Shown: positions 43,539 through 53,236 of the stretch, one piece after another
How the letters are laid out: every line of letters starts with the position of its first letter
Numbering within the stretch: position 1 is the first letter of the stretch
From: CAZBXE01 sp964496125
Lineage (GTDB): Bacteria; Chlamydiota; Chlamydiia; Chlamydiales; CAZBXE01
Length of the DNA stretch: 64,000 nucleotides
Assembly: GCA_964496125.1 (NCBI GenBank)
Contig: CAZBXE010000001.1
Span: 124,001 to 188,000, forward strand
Reading direction: 5' to 3'
The notes under the pieces: model-generated
Told to the model about the DNA's origin: nothing
The model's input: the letters and a program-made list of their open reading frames with translations, nothing else
Database searches by the model: none
Made by a program: the position numbers and the translations under genes

Positions 43539-45387
43539 CTTTCCATCTTCTTTCTTGTTTAATGAGAGCAATGAGTCTCTCATCTGCCGCGGCATGATCA
43601 ATACCTTTTTCTACGCATGTTTTTCCAATATAAAGGTCAACTTTTCCTGGCTGTGATCCGACATAACCAAAGTCCGCATCTGCCATCTCACCTGGGCCAT
43701 TTACGATACATCCCATGATAGCGATCTTTACCCCAGGAAGGTGGTGCGTTTTCTTTCGAATCCTCTCGGAGACATCTTGCAAGTTAAAAAGAGTTCTTCC
43801 ACAGCTTGGACAGGAGATAAATTCCGTTTTAATCGCTCGCATTCTTGCTCCTTGGAGTAGGTTAAAACTTAAGGAGCGAAGTGATTCATAAGGGTATGGA
43901 CCTCTTAGAAAGAGGCCATCACCAAGTCCATCTGCAAGGAGAGCGCCACACTCGGCACTTGCTTGTATAATTGTGTCTTCGAATTCTCCTTTATAGGAAA
44001 ATGCGAGGATAATAGGCACGCGTAGATTATTTTGAGCAGCGTATTCAAAGAATTTGCGGCTGTAGTGAAGTCGAGATCCGGTCGGCCGTAGGAGTATGCA
44101 AGAAAGGGGGGTGGAGAGGAGCGTTTGCCACTGTTCTTCTGTTTCCTCTTCTAGAATGACCACACGGGGTTTTAGCTCGCGCCATGCAATGGAGAAGCGC
44201 TTTACTTGCTCTTCAGACTTTCTTTCTTGAATGAGATCTTTTAAGAGTATCGGGGTTTCGTAATCCTTGTGGGCTGAAGCGCTAAGTATCCCATAGTTCA
44301 ACTTCGCAAGAGGGCTGGTCAGGACCGGATCCGTAACAAAGAGGATATCAGGTCGGGTAGCTGCTCGAGGAGGGATTTCACTTGCCTCTAAGATTACAGT
44401 GCCATCCTTATGGAAAGGAAGTGATGTGGGAAAAGTAGGAATTCTTCTTTTGTAGAGAAAAGGGGTTCGATGCGTCTCTTCGAAAGGAGTCGTTCCTTTT
44501 CCAACGCACGATTTTGCAAAGCGAACGAGTCTTTGGCAGGGATCGATTTCAAGCCAGGGATCTTCTGTTAAGGAAACTCGGATCGTATCGCCGAGACCAT
44601 CCAAAAGCAGAGAGCCAATACCAATGGCAGATTTAATTCTTCCATCTTCTCCTGCCCCCGCCTCCGTAACGCCAAGATGAAGAGGATAATTCCAGCCAAG
44701 CTCTTTCATTTTCGCGACAAGCAGTCGATAGGCATGTACCATTACAAGGGGGTTGCTCGATTTCATCGAGAAAATAATGTTGTGGAAGTCATATTTTCTT
44801 GCGATGTGTGTATACTCGAGGGCAGATTCGACCATGCCCGCGGGCGTGTCTCCAAACTTGGTCATAATCCGGTCGGAAAGAGAGCCGTGGTTTGTGCCAA
44901 TCCGGAGCGCACGTTTTAGCTTCTTGCACTTTTCAACAAGAGGAGCAAACTTCTCTTCGATCCTTTCCAGTTCTTTTTCATAGGCAGCGTTATCGAAGTG
45001 AACTTCTTTAAAGGAAGCTCTTTTCTCTGCAAAGTTCCCAGGATTAATGCGAACTTTATCAACAAAGTCCGCAACAAGAAGCGCAGCAGGGGGATAAAAG
45101 TGGATATCGGCTGCAATTGGGATAGCATAGCCTTTTTGTAGCAAAATATTTTTAATTTGCTCGCAGGCTTCTGCTTCTTTCTTGCCCTGGACAGTAACAC
45201 GGGCTATTTCACAGCCTACATCAGCAAGGCGCATGATTTGGCTGGCAGTTTCTTCTGCGTTTCTTGTGTCGCTTGTAGTCATAGACTGGATGCGCACAGG
45301 GTTTTCTCCCCCTACGGCAACGGTCCCTACGGGGACAACCCTTGTCTTCCAGCGAACAGTTTTATAGCGTGATTCGCAGTAGTCCAT
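43528..45387 (-). CDS. ispG: 4-hydroxy-3-methylbut-2-enyl diphosphate synthase IspG (GcpE), long form
   Basis: IspG reduces methylerythritol cyclodiphosphate in the MEP isoprenoid pathway using a [4Fe-4S] cluster. The N-terminal TIM barrel shows VAVGGENPVRIQSMTTSDTR and PIAADIHFYPPAALLVADFV; the C-terminal cluster domain has the cysteines in FISCPSCGRTLFNLQD and the GCIVNGPGEM motif. At 619 residues it is the long type with a large insertion between domains, found in chlamydiae, Bacteroidetes and plants, rather than the about 370-residue E. coli form. It leads a unit with the secreted hypothetical gene. Confidence 0.95.
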   Translation of the reverse strand: MDYCESRYKTVRWKTRVVPVGTVAVGGENPVRIQSMTTSDTRNAEETASQIMRLADVGCEIARVTVQGKKEAEACEQIKNILLQKGYAIPIAADIHFYPPAALLVADFVDKVRINPGNFAEKRASFKEVHFDNAAYEKELERIEEKFAPLVEKCKKLKRALRIGTNHGSLSDRIMTKFGDTPAGMVESALEYTHIARKYDFHNIIFSMKSSNPLVMVHAYRLLVAKMKELGWNYPLHLGVTEAGAGEDGRIKSAIGIGSLLLDGLGDTIRVSLTEDPWLEIDPCQRLVRFAKSCVGKGTTPFEETHRTPFLYKRRIPTFPTSLPFHKDGTVILEASEIPPRAATRPDILFVTDPVLTSPLAKLNYGILSASAHKDYETPILLKDLIQERKSEEQVKRFSIAWRELKPRVVILEEETEEQWQTLLSTPLSCILLRPTGSRLHYSRKFFEYAAQNNLRVPIILAFSYKGEFEDTIIQASAECGALLADGLGDGLFLRGPYPYESLRSLSFNLLQGARMRAIKTEFISCPSCGRTLFNLQDVSERIRKKTHHLPGVKIAIMGCIVNGPGEMADADFGYVGSQPGKVDLYIGKTCVEKGIDHAAADERLIALIKQERRWKDAT

Positions 45388-45423
45388 ACCAGCCGAGACT
45401 ATAACAGAACAAGCGAATATTTC

Positions 45424-45816
45424 CTAGTTCTTTTTCTCTTTGAAACGGAGGGCAGCAGAGTTGATGCAATACCTCTCTCCTGTCGGTTCGGGACCATCGG
45501 GAAAGACGTGGCCAAGGTGGGAGTGGCAGCGGGCGCAAAGAACCTCCGTTCTCGAGGTAAAAAGAGAGTTGTCCTCTTGATAAGCAAGACCATTTCCTTT
45601 TAAGGGCTCAAAAAAACTTGGCCACCCGCACCCAGCTTGAAATTTTGCTTCTGAGGAGAAAAGAGGAGAACCGCAGCCTGCACATAGGTATAGCCCCTTC
45701 TCGTTCCACTCTGTGTACTTGCCAGTGAAAGGGGGTTCGGTTGCTTTTTGACGAAGAATTGCATACTCTTCTTTTGAAAGTCTTTTTTTCCACTCTTCTT
45801 CGCTAAGCTCAATCAT
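45424..45816 (-). CDS. msrB: Peptide methionine-R-sulfoxide reductase MsrB
   Basis: A 130-residue MsrB that repairs methionine-R-sulfoxide. The two zinc CxxC pairs are in YLCAGCGSPLF and EVLCARCHSHLGHVF; the catalytic Cys is in RYCINSAALRF, and GCGWPSF is the substrate-pocket block. Its start overlaps the stop of the upstream release-factor-like gene by 8 bases. No signal peptide, so it acts in the cytoplasm. Confidence 0.95.
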   Translation of the reverse strand: MIELSEEEWKKRLSKEEYAILRQKATEPPFTGKYTEWNEKGLYLCAGCGSPLFSSEAKFQAGCGWPSFFEPLKGNGLAYQEDNSLFTSRTEVLCARCHSHLGHVFPDGPEPTGERYCINSAALRFKEKKN

Positions 45817-46216
45817 GGTGGTCCTTGGGCGATTGTCTAGATTCTTTTTTTTCTGACTGCCTTTTTTTTTCTTCCAACATTTTCTCTTTTGACTTTCGGC
45901 TTCTTCTTTTTTTTTGACGCCTGATTTTTTCGATTTCTTGTTGTTTTTCAGTTCGGACTTTCAGGATTTGCGCTTCAAATTTATCGCAAAGATCACGCCT
46001 TGCATAATAGCGGTTTAATTCGCGGGACCGGTCTTGCTGACACTTCACTTCTATGCCCGTAGGAATATGCTTGACATAGACACAAGAGGAGGTTTTATTG
46101 ATTTTCTGCCCCCCTTTGCCTGAGCCTAAGATAAACTTTTCAATCAGCTCATCTTCAAAGATGCCTAGTTTGTCCATTCTCTCTTTCAAATCGTCTTTTT
46201 TTTCTTTTTTTAGCAT
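45809..46216 (-). CDS. GGQ release-factor-like ribosome rescue protein
   Basis: A 135-residue protein with the class I release factor catalytic motif in LGSGKGGQKINKTSSCVYVK, where GGQ positions water for peptidyl-tRNA hydrolysis. Codon-recognition domains are absent. A very basic C-terminal tail (RRQKKRRSRKSKEKMLEEKK) resembles the mRNA-channel tail of ArfB/YaeJ and the C12orf65-type factors. It most likely frees stalled ribosomes. It is coupled to msrB by an 8-base overlap. Confidence 0.88.
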   Translation of the reverse strand: MLKKEKKDDLKERMDKLGIFEDELIEKFILGSGKGGQKINKTSSCVYVKHIPTGIEVKCQQDRSRELNRYYARRDLCDKFEAQILKVRTEKQQEIEKIRRQKKRRSRKSKEKMLEEKKRQSEKKESRQSPKDHHD

Positions 46217-46309
46217 AGGTGACTTGGCTCTACTATATTCGATTCAGCTTTTTTCTTGCCAACTAATGCATTAACCTTTTAGCATGTCCCTTTCATTGAA
46301 GGAGGCTGT

Positions 46310-46999
46310 ATGAAAACCTTACAATTGCTCATATGCGTTTTATTAGCCAGCTCTTATTGCTACAGCTTTTGTGGACGTATTGATGGTGGCCCTGTTTATT
46401 TACACGTTGATATTTTGCACAACGAAAAGGCTCTTAAAAAAGTGGATATGGTGGGAGGCAGGGCGGATGCGACTCTTCTCCCTGTCGATGGACTTGGTTT
46501 TTGTGTAAAACCCTTTGGGTTTGTGGCTGGAGGAGGGGCTACCTTCTTAAGCTATGGGGTGGGTTTGGGACACTATACTCCTTTGAACTATTTCACTTCC
46601 TATTTGGATAAGTTCTCCCTAGTTCCTGTAATAGGGATTTCCTTTAGTCGTTTGGAGACAACAATGGATATTGTCCATCCCTTGGCTGGCAATATCACCG
46701 TAGAAGAGGTGTTTCATAGCACAAGCTATTATGCAGGCGGGGAGCTAACCTATTGCCTTACCCCTGGCGTTTCTTTGACTGGGATTTTCCAATACACATG
46801 GTCGAACACGAAAACATCGATTGCAAATACGATATCTCGAGGGAAATCTTCAGGGTTAAACTTTGCTGGTGTGATCGACGCTAAAATTATTGATCGTCTC
46901 TGGGCTACCTTAGCCTTGGGCTATAACAACAGTATGAGCCATGAGAAGGATGGCATCCGTGGATGGGGTGGTAAGCTCGGCCTTGCCTACTATTTTTAG
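46310..46999 (+). CDS. Outer-membrane beta-barrel protein
   Basis: A 229-residue exported protein (signal MKTLQLLICVLLASSYCYS). Strand-like amphipathic segments (AGGGATFLSYGVGLGHY, SLTGIFQYTWSNTKTS, RLWATLALGYNN) and a C-terminal GKLGLAYYF with final Phe support a small beta-barrel. It has GAAGGAGG five bases before the ATG. It is divergent from the release-factor-like gene and precedes hppA by 58 bases. Function is unknown. Confidence 0.75.
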   Translation: MKTLQLLICVLLASSYCYSFCGRIDGGPVYLHVDILHNEKALKKVDMVGGRADATLLPVDGLGFCVKPFGFVAGGGATFLSYGVGLGHYTPLNYFTSYLDKFSLVPVIGISFSRLETTMDIVHPLAGNITVEEVFHSTSYYAGGELTYCLTPGVSLTGIFQYTWSNTKTSIANTISRGKSSGLNFAGVIDAKIIDRLWATLALGYNNSMSHEKDGIRGWGGKLGLAYYF

Positions 47000-47057
47000 T
47001 TGTCATGGAATCCGTTTTTTGGCAAAATTTTTCAAAACTTGAAAGAGGTGTAAAGTA

Positions 47058-49136
47058 ATGATTTTAGAATATGGTTTGATCGTGGCTTGCGGCGTTCTAG
47101 CGCTCTTGTTCGGTCTTTATTTGATTCAGTTTGTAGTGCAGCATAGCTCTGGTACTCCTGAGATGCAAAAGATTGCAAGTGCTATCCAAGAGGGAGCGAG
47201 CGCATATCTGAATCGTCAATACCGTGTGATTGCCATGGTTGGCGTCGTAATTTTCTTCTTTTTAAGCTTTAAGCTTGGCCTCTATGTCGGGGGGGGATAC
47301 ATCCTTGGAGCTCTTTTATCAGGAGCGGCAGGTTATGTCGGGATGAATGTTTCAGTACGTGCGAACGTAAGAACAGCAGAAGCTGCCAAAAAAGGGCTTG
47401 CTCATGCACTTGACCTAGCGTTTAAATCGGGTGCTGTAACTGGACTACTTGTCGTGGGTCTTGGTCTGCTTGGCATCAGCTGCTACTATATTTTCTTACA
47501 GCGATCCGATGTTGAGACTCGTCTTGTTCTTGAATCTCTTGTAGGACTTGGCTTTGGCGCCTCTTTAATCTCTATCTTCGCAAGGCTTGGCGGAGGGATC
47601 TTTACAAAGGGCGCAGATGTGGGCGCTGATATGGTTGGGAAGATTGAAGCCGGTATTCCTGAAGATGATCCAAGAAATCCAGCCGTGATTGCAGATAACG
47701 TGGGGGACAACGTGGGCGACTGTGCAGGGATGGCCGCTGACCTTTTTGAAACGTATGTTGTCACAATTGTGGGATCGATGCTTCTAGCTGGGGTTCTCTT
47801 CTCCGCTCAGATGATGGAGCTCTTGATGCTCTTTCCTCTCGGCATTGCCGCCGTAAGCGCGATCGGAACTATTTTTGGTACGTTCTTTGTGCGTCTTAGC
47901 AGCAATAACAATATCATGGGCGCTCTCTATAAGGGATTTATTAGCTCGGCCCTTTTCTCAGCGATTGGGGTTGCTGCTATGATCCATTTCTGGTTTGGTT
48001 TTGATTTTGCTATCGCAACAAAACAGGGAATGAGCTTTACCATGACAAATCTTTGGATTTGTGCTGCAATTGGCCTTGTTGTCACAGGACTTCTTGTGTG
48101 GATCACAGAGTACTACACCTCGACAGCTTACCGCCCAGTCAAGAGCATTGCGATCGCTTCCCAAACTGGTCATGCGACAAATATTATCGAAGGGCTTGCA
48201 GTTTCTCTCGAGTCAACAGCTCTTCCAGTAGTAGTGATTTGCGTCGGGATCTTGCTCTCTTATTTTAACGCAGGTCTGTATGGCATTGGAATAGCAGCAA
48301 CATCTATGCTTGCCTTGGCGGGTATGGTTGTCGCACTTGATGCGTATGGTCCTGTGACAGATAATGCAGGTGGGATTGCCGAGATGTCCCATATGCCTAA
48401 GGAAATCAGAAAAATCACTGATGCCCTGGATGCAGTTGGGAATACAACAAAAGCAGTGACCAAAGGATATGCGATTGGATCGGCTGCCTTTGCCTCACTT
48501 GTTCTTTTCACTGCCTTCATTGAAGATCTGGGATTCTACTACGCACATTTGAAAGTGTCCTTTGATTTGCAAAACCCATTTGTTGTCACGGGCCTCTTCT
48601 TTGGAGGGATGCTTCCTTTTCTGTTTGCATCTCTCAGCATGAGAGCTGTAGGACGCTCTGCAAGGTCTGTAGTGGAAGAGGTGCGTCGTCAATTTAGAGA
48701 AATCCCTGGCATTATGCAGGGGAAAAATAAGCCCGATTACGGTACAGCAGTGGACCTTCTCACACAATCAGCAATCCGTGAGATGATTGTTCCTTCACTA
48801 CTACCGGTTCTGGCGCCAATTGCTCTCTACTTTGCGCTTGCCTTGACTGTAGGTCAGACCGATGCTTTCATCGCGCTCGGCTCCATGCTTCTTGGGCTCG
48901 TAGTAACGGGACTATTCGTAGCTATTTCGATGACCTCAGGCGGCGGCGCATGGGACAATGCGAAAAAGTACATTGAAGATGGTCACTTTGGTGGTAAAGG
49001 ATCAGATGCCCACAAAGCATCTGTAACCGGGGATACTGTAGGTGATCCTTATAAGGATACAGCAGGTCCTGCCATTAACCCGATGATTAAGATTGCTAAC
49101 ATTGTGGCAATCTTGCTCCTCGCTCTTCTTGCCTAA
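47058..49136 (+). CDS. hppA: Membrane-bound proton-translocating pyrophosphatase
   Basis: A 692-residue polytopic enzyme that couples PPi hydrolysis to proton pumping. Substrate-site motifs GADMVGKIEAGIPEDDPRNP and DNVGDNVGDCAGMAADLFET and the C-terminal GDTVGDPYKDTAGPAINPMI are intact. K465 in GNTTKA marks the K+-independent, H+-pumping subclass (K+-dependent forms have Ala). It would save ATP by using PPi from biosynthesis. An SD-like GAAAGAGGTG precedes the ATG. Confidence 0.95.
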   Translation: MILEYGLIVACGVLALLFGLYLIQFVVQHSSGTPEMQKIASAIQEGASAYLNRQYRVIAMVGVVIFFFLSFKLGLYVGGGYILGALLSGAAGYVGMNVSVRANVRTAEAAKKGLAHALDLAFKSGAVTGLLVVGLGLLGISCYYIFLQRSDVETRLVLESLVGLGFGASLISIFARLGGGIFTKGADVGADMVGKIEAGIPEDDPRNPAVIADNVGDNVGDCAGMAADLFETYVVTIVGSMLLAGVLFSAQMMELLMLFPLGIAAVSAIGTIFGTFFVRLSSNNNIMGALYKGFISSALFSAIGVAAMIHFWFGFDFAIATKQGMSFTMTNLWICAAIGLVVTGLLVWITEYYTSTAYRPVKSIAIASQTGHATNIIEGLAVSLESTALPVVVICVGILLSYFNAGLYGIGIAATSMLALAGMVVALDAYGPVTDNAGGIAEMSHMPKEIRKITDALDAVGNTTKAVTKGYAIGSAAFASLVLFTAFIEDLGFYYAHLKVSFDLQNPFVVTGLFFGGMLPFLFASLSMRAVGRSARSVVEEVRRQFREIPGIMQGKNKPDYGTAVDLLTQSAIREMIVPSLLPVLAPIALYFALALTVGQTDAFIALGSMLLGLVVTGLFVAISMTSGGGAWDNAKKYIEDGHFGGKGSDAHKASVTGDTVGDPYKDTAGPAINPMIKIANIVAILLLALLA

Positions 49137-49149
49137 ATGCAACCTTAAA

Positions 49150-49175
49150 GGAAAGGGGACAGCTGTCCTCTTTCC
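49150..49175. terminator. Hairpin between hppA and the receiver gene
   Basis: GGAAAGGGGACAG pairs with CTGTCCTCTTTCC (one G-T pair) immediately after hppA. No T-run follows, but the position between convergent genes suggests a terminator. Confidence 0.5.
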
Positions 49176-49185
49176 TCATTGCCTC

Positions 49186-49581
49186 CTAAGAAGGGAGGTA
49201 TTTCTTTAGGATCGTCTCAAGTTCTTCCCCGCGGATGGGTTTGCTTAGGTAGTCGTCCATGCCAGCCTCAAGACATTTTTCCCTATCACCGAGAAGAGCA
49301 TTGGCTGTTAAAGCTATGATAGGAGTATGTTTTTGCATGGAGTTTTCCTCTTTCCGAATCTCTTTTGTGGCCTGGTAGCCATCGACTTCAGGCATCTGCA
49401 CATCCATCAAGATGAGGTCGTAGTTATTTGTTTTGTACCTATTCAAAGCCTCTTTTCCATCATCGGCTACGTCGACTTCACAGCTCATCATCTCTAACAT
49501 TTCTTTGGTCAGTTCCTGGTTTACGATGTAATCTTCTGCAAGCAGAATCCTTGCATTAAATTTAGCTGTGATTTTTTTCAT
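49186..49581 (-). CDS. Stand-alone response-regulator receiver
   Basis: A 131-residue CheY-like receiver: acidic pair E16/D17, phosphoacceptor D60 in LILMDVQMPEVDG, conserved T92 in IIALTANA and K114 in YLSKP. No output domain follows. It overlaps the upstream histidine-kinase gene by 20 bases. The sequence is of the type normally fused to hybrid kinases, so it may act as the detached receiver of that kinase. Confidence 0.93.
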   Translation of the reverse strand: MKKITAKFNARILLAEDYIVNQELTKEMLEMMSCEVDVADDGKEALNRYKTNNYDLILMDVQMPEVDGYQATKEIRKEENSMQKHTPIIALTANALLGDREKCLEAGMDDYLSKPIRGEELETILKKYLPS

Positions 49582-51721
49582 GAGACGACTTCCTTTGTAA
49601 GCCTTTGAGCAAAACTTCTTCTAATTCCTTGGGGTATACTGGTTTTTCGATATAGATAACAGAATTTTTTTCAGGATTTTGATTCAGAACTTTGGTATTA
49701 GGTTCGGAATAAAGTTCGATGGTGGGGATTTTAGCCGATTCAAGTCGTTTTTTCGTATCTTTAATCTGGCTCTCTGTTTTATCTGCAAAAGCATTTTCGT
49801 CGAGTATAACAAAAACGGAAGATTCTGCTTTTTTAGAAGATAACGCCTGGAGCATTTCCTCCAGCGTTTCACATCTTGTGCTTGTCATCTCCCAACTTTT
49901 TGCACACTCTTCAATCGTGAAATAGCTAGAAGTGGATTTGCTGACAAAGACAAGATCACTTCCTTTGAGAATAGCTCTATCTTTAAGAGGCCCTTGTTCA
50001 GCAGAAGGAAGGGTAAGAGTAAAATAAAACGTAGAGCCTTTTCCAAGTGTACTCTCAACTTCAAGCACCCCACCCATCTTTTTAACAAGCTGTTTCGTAA
50101 TGGTCAATCCGAGTCCGGTTCCACCATATTTCCTTGTGGTGCTGGCATCGGCTTGAGAGAAGGGTTCAAAGATTTTGTGCTGCGATTCTTTGGCTATTCC
50201 AATTCCCGTGTCTGTGATTGCAAAGAGCAAGGTATGTTCATTTGCCTGTTTTCTTTGCCCAGTTACGGAAATATGAATACTTCCCTTGTGAGTAAACTTA
50301 ATTGCATTGCTAATCAGGTTGCTAAAAATCTGCTTTAATCGATGAGGGTCCCCTTGGTAGACCGTAGGCAAGGTGGGCGCAAATTCGAATTCAATAAGAA
50401 GTTCTTTTGCTTTGGCTCTCGGGAAAAAAAGCGAGATGACATCTTTGATTGTTTTGGGTAGGTCAAAAGGAATATTTTCTAGCTTGAGCTCGCCCGCTTG
50501 GATTTTGGAGATATCCAAGATGTCATTGATGAGCGCAAGAAGCGTTTCGCCCGATCTGTAAAGGGTTTCTGTGTATTTTCTCTGTCTTTCGGTTTGTTCG
50601 GAGTTGAGAAGAAGCTCGGCAATCCCCATGATCCCATTGAGAGGGGTGCGGATCTCATGGCTCATGTTGGCAAGAAAAGCGCTTTTGGCTTGGTTTGCCG
50701 ACTCGGCTTGTTCCCGTGCCATTTCAAGTTCTTGGTTTTGCAGCATGAGCCTACTTGCAGTTTCTCTTAGTCTGCTATCACGATCTTGTAGCATGAGCTC
50801 TGCTTGCTGCCTCTCCTTTTCGATCAGATACCCTTGTAGCATGATAGCAGAGGCCTGGAGGACAGGGATGAGTGATTCAATATCTTCTTCGGAGTAGGAT
50901 GCTCTGTTTTTTGCAAGCCCCAGCACTCCTACAAGGTTCTCTCCGCTGATGAGCGGAATACAAAGATAGGAGGGATCATTTTCAGTTTTGGTGTTCAGCA
51001 TCTTGGCTGGGTTCATTGAACCCATTGCCTTTTCAAGGAGTGGAACAAAAGGGGAAAAGCTTGTGCTTGGCTCTTTTGAATTGTGAAAGGCTGTAACAAT
51101 CTCTTTTTCCCATTCATCACAGGTGGTGGCTCTGACAATAAGTCGATTTTCTAGGTTCTGTGCGATGAATCCTTGACTGCTTTCTGTGACGCTTAACGTG
51201 GCATCAAGAAGTTGTGAAAAAATGAGATCGATGTTGGCAAAACTGCGTCTTGTAATGAACTGTGCTTGCGCAAAGGCAATCGAATCGAGGATGATATTTG
51301 TTTTGCTAAGCATTTTTTCCATTTGCTTTCTTTCTGTGATATCATGGAATATTGCCAGATAGAGCTTTTCTCCTTGATGCTCGATTTCAGAAATCCCCAG
51401 TTCGAGCAGGATCGGAGCTCCATCTTTTCTTTCAGCTGCAAGCTCATGACCAGGTCCTAGTTTTTTAGGGAAAACTTTTTCGATAAAGTGCGTGATGATA
51501 TCCGTTTCGTAGAGGCTTTTTTTGGGAAGGATGCGGCGGATATCTTCGCCTATTACCTCTTTTGCAAGAAAGCCGGAGATTTTTTCTGCGGCAGGGTTAA
51601 AGGACAGGACTGTACCGGACTCTTTGAACAGCACGATCCCATCGACTGCATTTTCTAAAACGATCTGGAGCTGAAGATGAGAGAGTCCCTCTTTTTGTGA
51701 GTGCCCTGGCGCAAAATTCAT
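49562..51721 (-). CDS. PAS-GAF hybrid-type sensor histidine kinase with degenerate receiver
   Basis: A 719-residue soluble kinase. Order: PAS (about 15-130, NAVDGIVLFKESGTVLSFNP), GAF (about 150-300), coiled coil, HisKA with phospho-His H355 in MSHEIRTPLNGI, HATPase (DTGIGIAKESQHKIFEPFSQ, GGTGLGLTITKQLV), then a receiver-like tail lacking the acidic pocket (IYIEKPVYPKELEEVL retains only the Lys region). AGGAGG lies four bases before the ATG at 51721. It follows pelG by 98 bases on the same strand, so it may control or sense Pel production. Confidence 0.9.
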   Translation of the reverse strand: MNFAPGHSQKEGLSHLQLQIVLENAVDGIVLFKESGTVLSFNPAAEKISGFLAKEVIGEDIRRILPKKSLYETDIITHFIEKVFPKKLGPGHELAAERKDGAPILLELGISEIEHQGEKLYLAIFHDITERKQMEKMLSKTNIILDSIAFAQAQFITRRSFANIDLIFSQLLDATLSVTESSQGFIAQNLENRLIVRATTCDEWEKEIVTAFHNSKEPSTSFSPFVPLLEKAMGSMNPAKMLNTKTENDPSYLCIPLISGENLVGVLGLAKNRASYSEEDIESLIPVLQASAIMLQGYLIEKERQQAELMLQDRDSRLRETASRLMLQNQELEMAREQAESANQAKSAFLANMSHEIRTPLNGIMGIAELLLNSEQTERQRKYTETLYRSGETLLALINDILDISKIQAGELKLENIPFDLPKTIKDVISLFFPRAKAKELLIEFEFAPTLPTVYQGDPHRLKQIFSNLISNAIKFTHKGSIHISVTGQRKQANEHTLLFAITDTGIGIAKESQHKIFEPFSQADASTTRKYGGTGLGLTITKQLVKKMGGVLEVESTLGKGSTFYFTLTLPSAEQGPLKDRAILKGSDLVFVSKSTSSYFTIEECAKSWEMTSTRCETLEEMLQALSSKKAESSVFVILDENAFADKTESQIKDTKKRLESAKIPTIELYSEPNTKVLNQNPEKNSVIYIEKPVYPKELEEVLLKGLQRKSSHEKNHS

Positions 51722-51819
51722 GTAGCCTCCTATGGACTTCATAACATATTGATTATTTGTCAGATAGTTCCCTTGGAAATCGTTTATATGATCTTTATAG
51801 TTAAGGAGGTAGGAATGGT

Positions 51820-53236
51820 CTATCGAGACCTGAGGATGGCGTCATTATTGGTGACAAAGCTATGATAGAGCAGATTTTGCATTTTCTTCTCTGTGACAAA
51901 GGCAGCTACACCAAAGGTGAGTACAGTAGAAAGGAAGTAGCCTGTCCCGTAGAACGGAAATCCGAGTCTGAGGGTGAGTAAAGTAAAAAGAGTGTTGGAA
52001 ATAAAGAAGATAAAGAAAACCCACATGGTTTGCCTGCGAAATTCAAAGTAAGCTAGGAAAATGGTAAGAAGCAAGGTAAAGAGCTGGAAAGAGGCGCCAA
52101 GTAGACCGTAGCGAAACATGGAAAGTTGGAGATAGGGGAGATGAAGAAGTTCGAAAATTTTAGGGGCCATGGTAAGGCTGAGTAAGCAGATAGCTGCTTG
52201 CAAAACCAAGATGTTTCGACAGGAGCTGGCAACAGCTCGCATGATGCCGAGATAATTCTGCTGAATTTTTCTTAAGTTTGCATGATCTTGAATATCTCTA
52301 TAAAACTTGACATAGATGTCAAAAAACTCTGTTTCAAGATCATACATAAAAAGAGCCATGGCAGGTACAACAGACAAATAGGAGATAAAAAGAGCTGTGT
52401 TGTAAGTAGGATAGGAAGGTAGGTGGGGGATAGCATGGGATGCTTCAGGAGAAAACCACATGATCCATTTATCGACCCATATTGCAAGGCTGTAAAAAAA
52501 ACCGCCGAGAGCAATATCCCAATATGTACGAAAATAGGCGGTGGCATGGCAGGGAAATTTGAGGAGCTTCGGATATTCTGACATTATATTGGCAAGTAGA
52601 GAACAGAAGATAAACAAAGGTCCCGTACTGAAGGCCAGAATCAGATCTGACGGAGTGCTATCTTCAGCAAGCCAGAGGGTAGCGCTATAAGAAACAAGAA
52701 TTCCAACAAGAAAGGTAGAGGTGATTGCCCCGTAATTTTTTAGAGTAGAGATAAAAACAGTCGCTACCCAAATGCCAGAGAGCAAAAGGAAGTTAAGAGT
52801 AGCAGAATAGGCAAGTGGAAAAGAAAACTCTGCAAAACCTGCGTAAAAAAAGAGCGCAAAAGGTAGGGAAATGATCCACACAAGAGTTAAACTTTCAAGC
52901 AGTAGTCCTGTTCCCTCCTCGAGATTTCTCTTATAAATGCAGTCTGAAAGAAACCTTGTAGCAATTACTGTGAAGGGGCTTGCGAGGATAAGGGAAAAAC
53001 TAAAATTGTGAATGATGACAGATTTAAAATAAAGAAGAGCCTCTTTGGGCGCGAAGGGCTGTGTAACGAGTTGAAAACAGCCGAGTGCAATAATGGTAAA
53101 GATCCACGGTCCACAAATAGCAAGACCTGAGTTTAAGTAGNNNNNNNNNNGAATTTGGTGCCGGTTCGATTAAGAAAAATAAGCCGGACCTTTCTTTTTG
53201 CGCTAGTTTGCGCAGGACAAATCCAATGCCGGCCAT
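51820..53236 (-). CDS. pelG: Pel polysaccharide inner-membrane transporter PelG, interrupted by an assembly gap
   Basis: PelG is a polytopic transporter of the MATE/flippase-like type, part of the Pel synthase complex with PelD, PelE and PelF. The start MAGIGFVLRKLAQKERSG is diagnostic. After a 10-N gap (53141-53150) the frame resumes one base off with YLNSGLAICGPWIFTIIALG, the typical first helix, and stays open to the stop at 51820. The annotated frame shift therefore reflects unknown gap length rather than a mutation. About 470 residues with many hydrophobic segments, close to the usual 456. The start overlaps pelF by 34 bases. Confidence 0.88.
53141..53150. other. Assembly gap (10 N)
   Basis: A run of ten undetermined bases inside pelG. 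The reading frames on its two sides differ, so its real length is not 10 bases; roughly one or two dozen residues of the first PelG helix region could be affected. Confidence 0.95.

Noticed and set aside
53024..53236. Separate 70-codon gene at the start of pelG
   Set aside because: The apparent short gene is the PelG N-terminus read through the N gap into the wrong frame.
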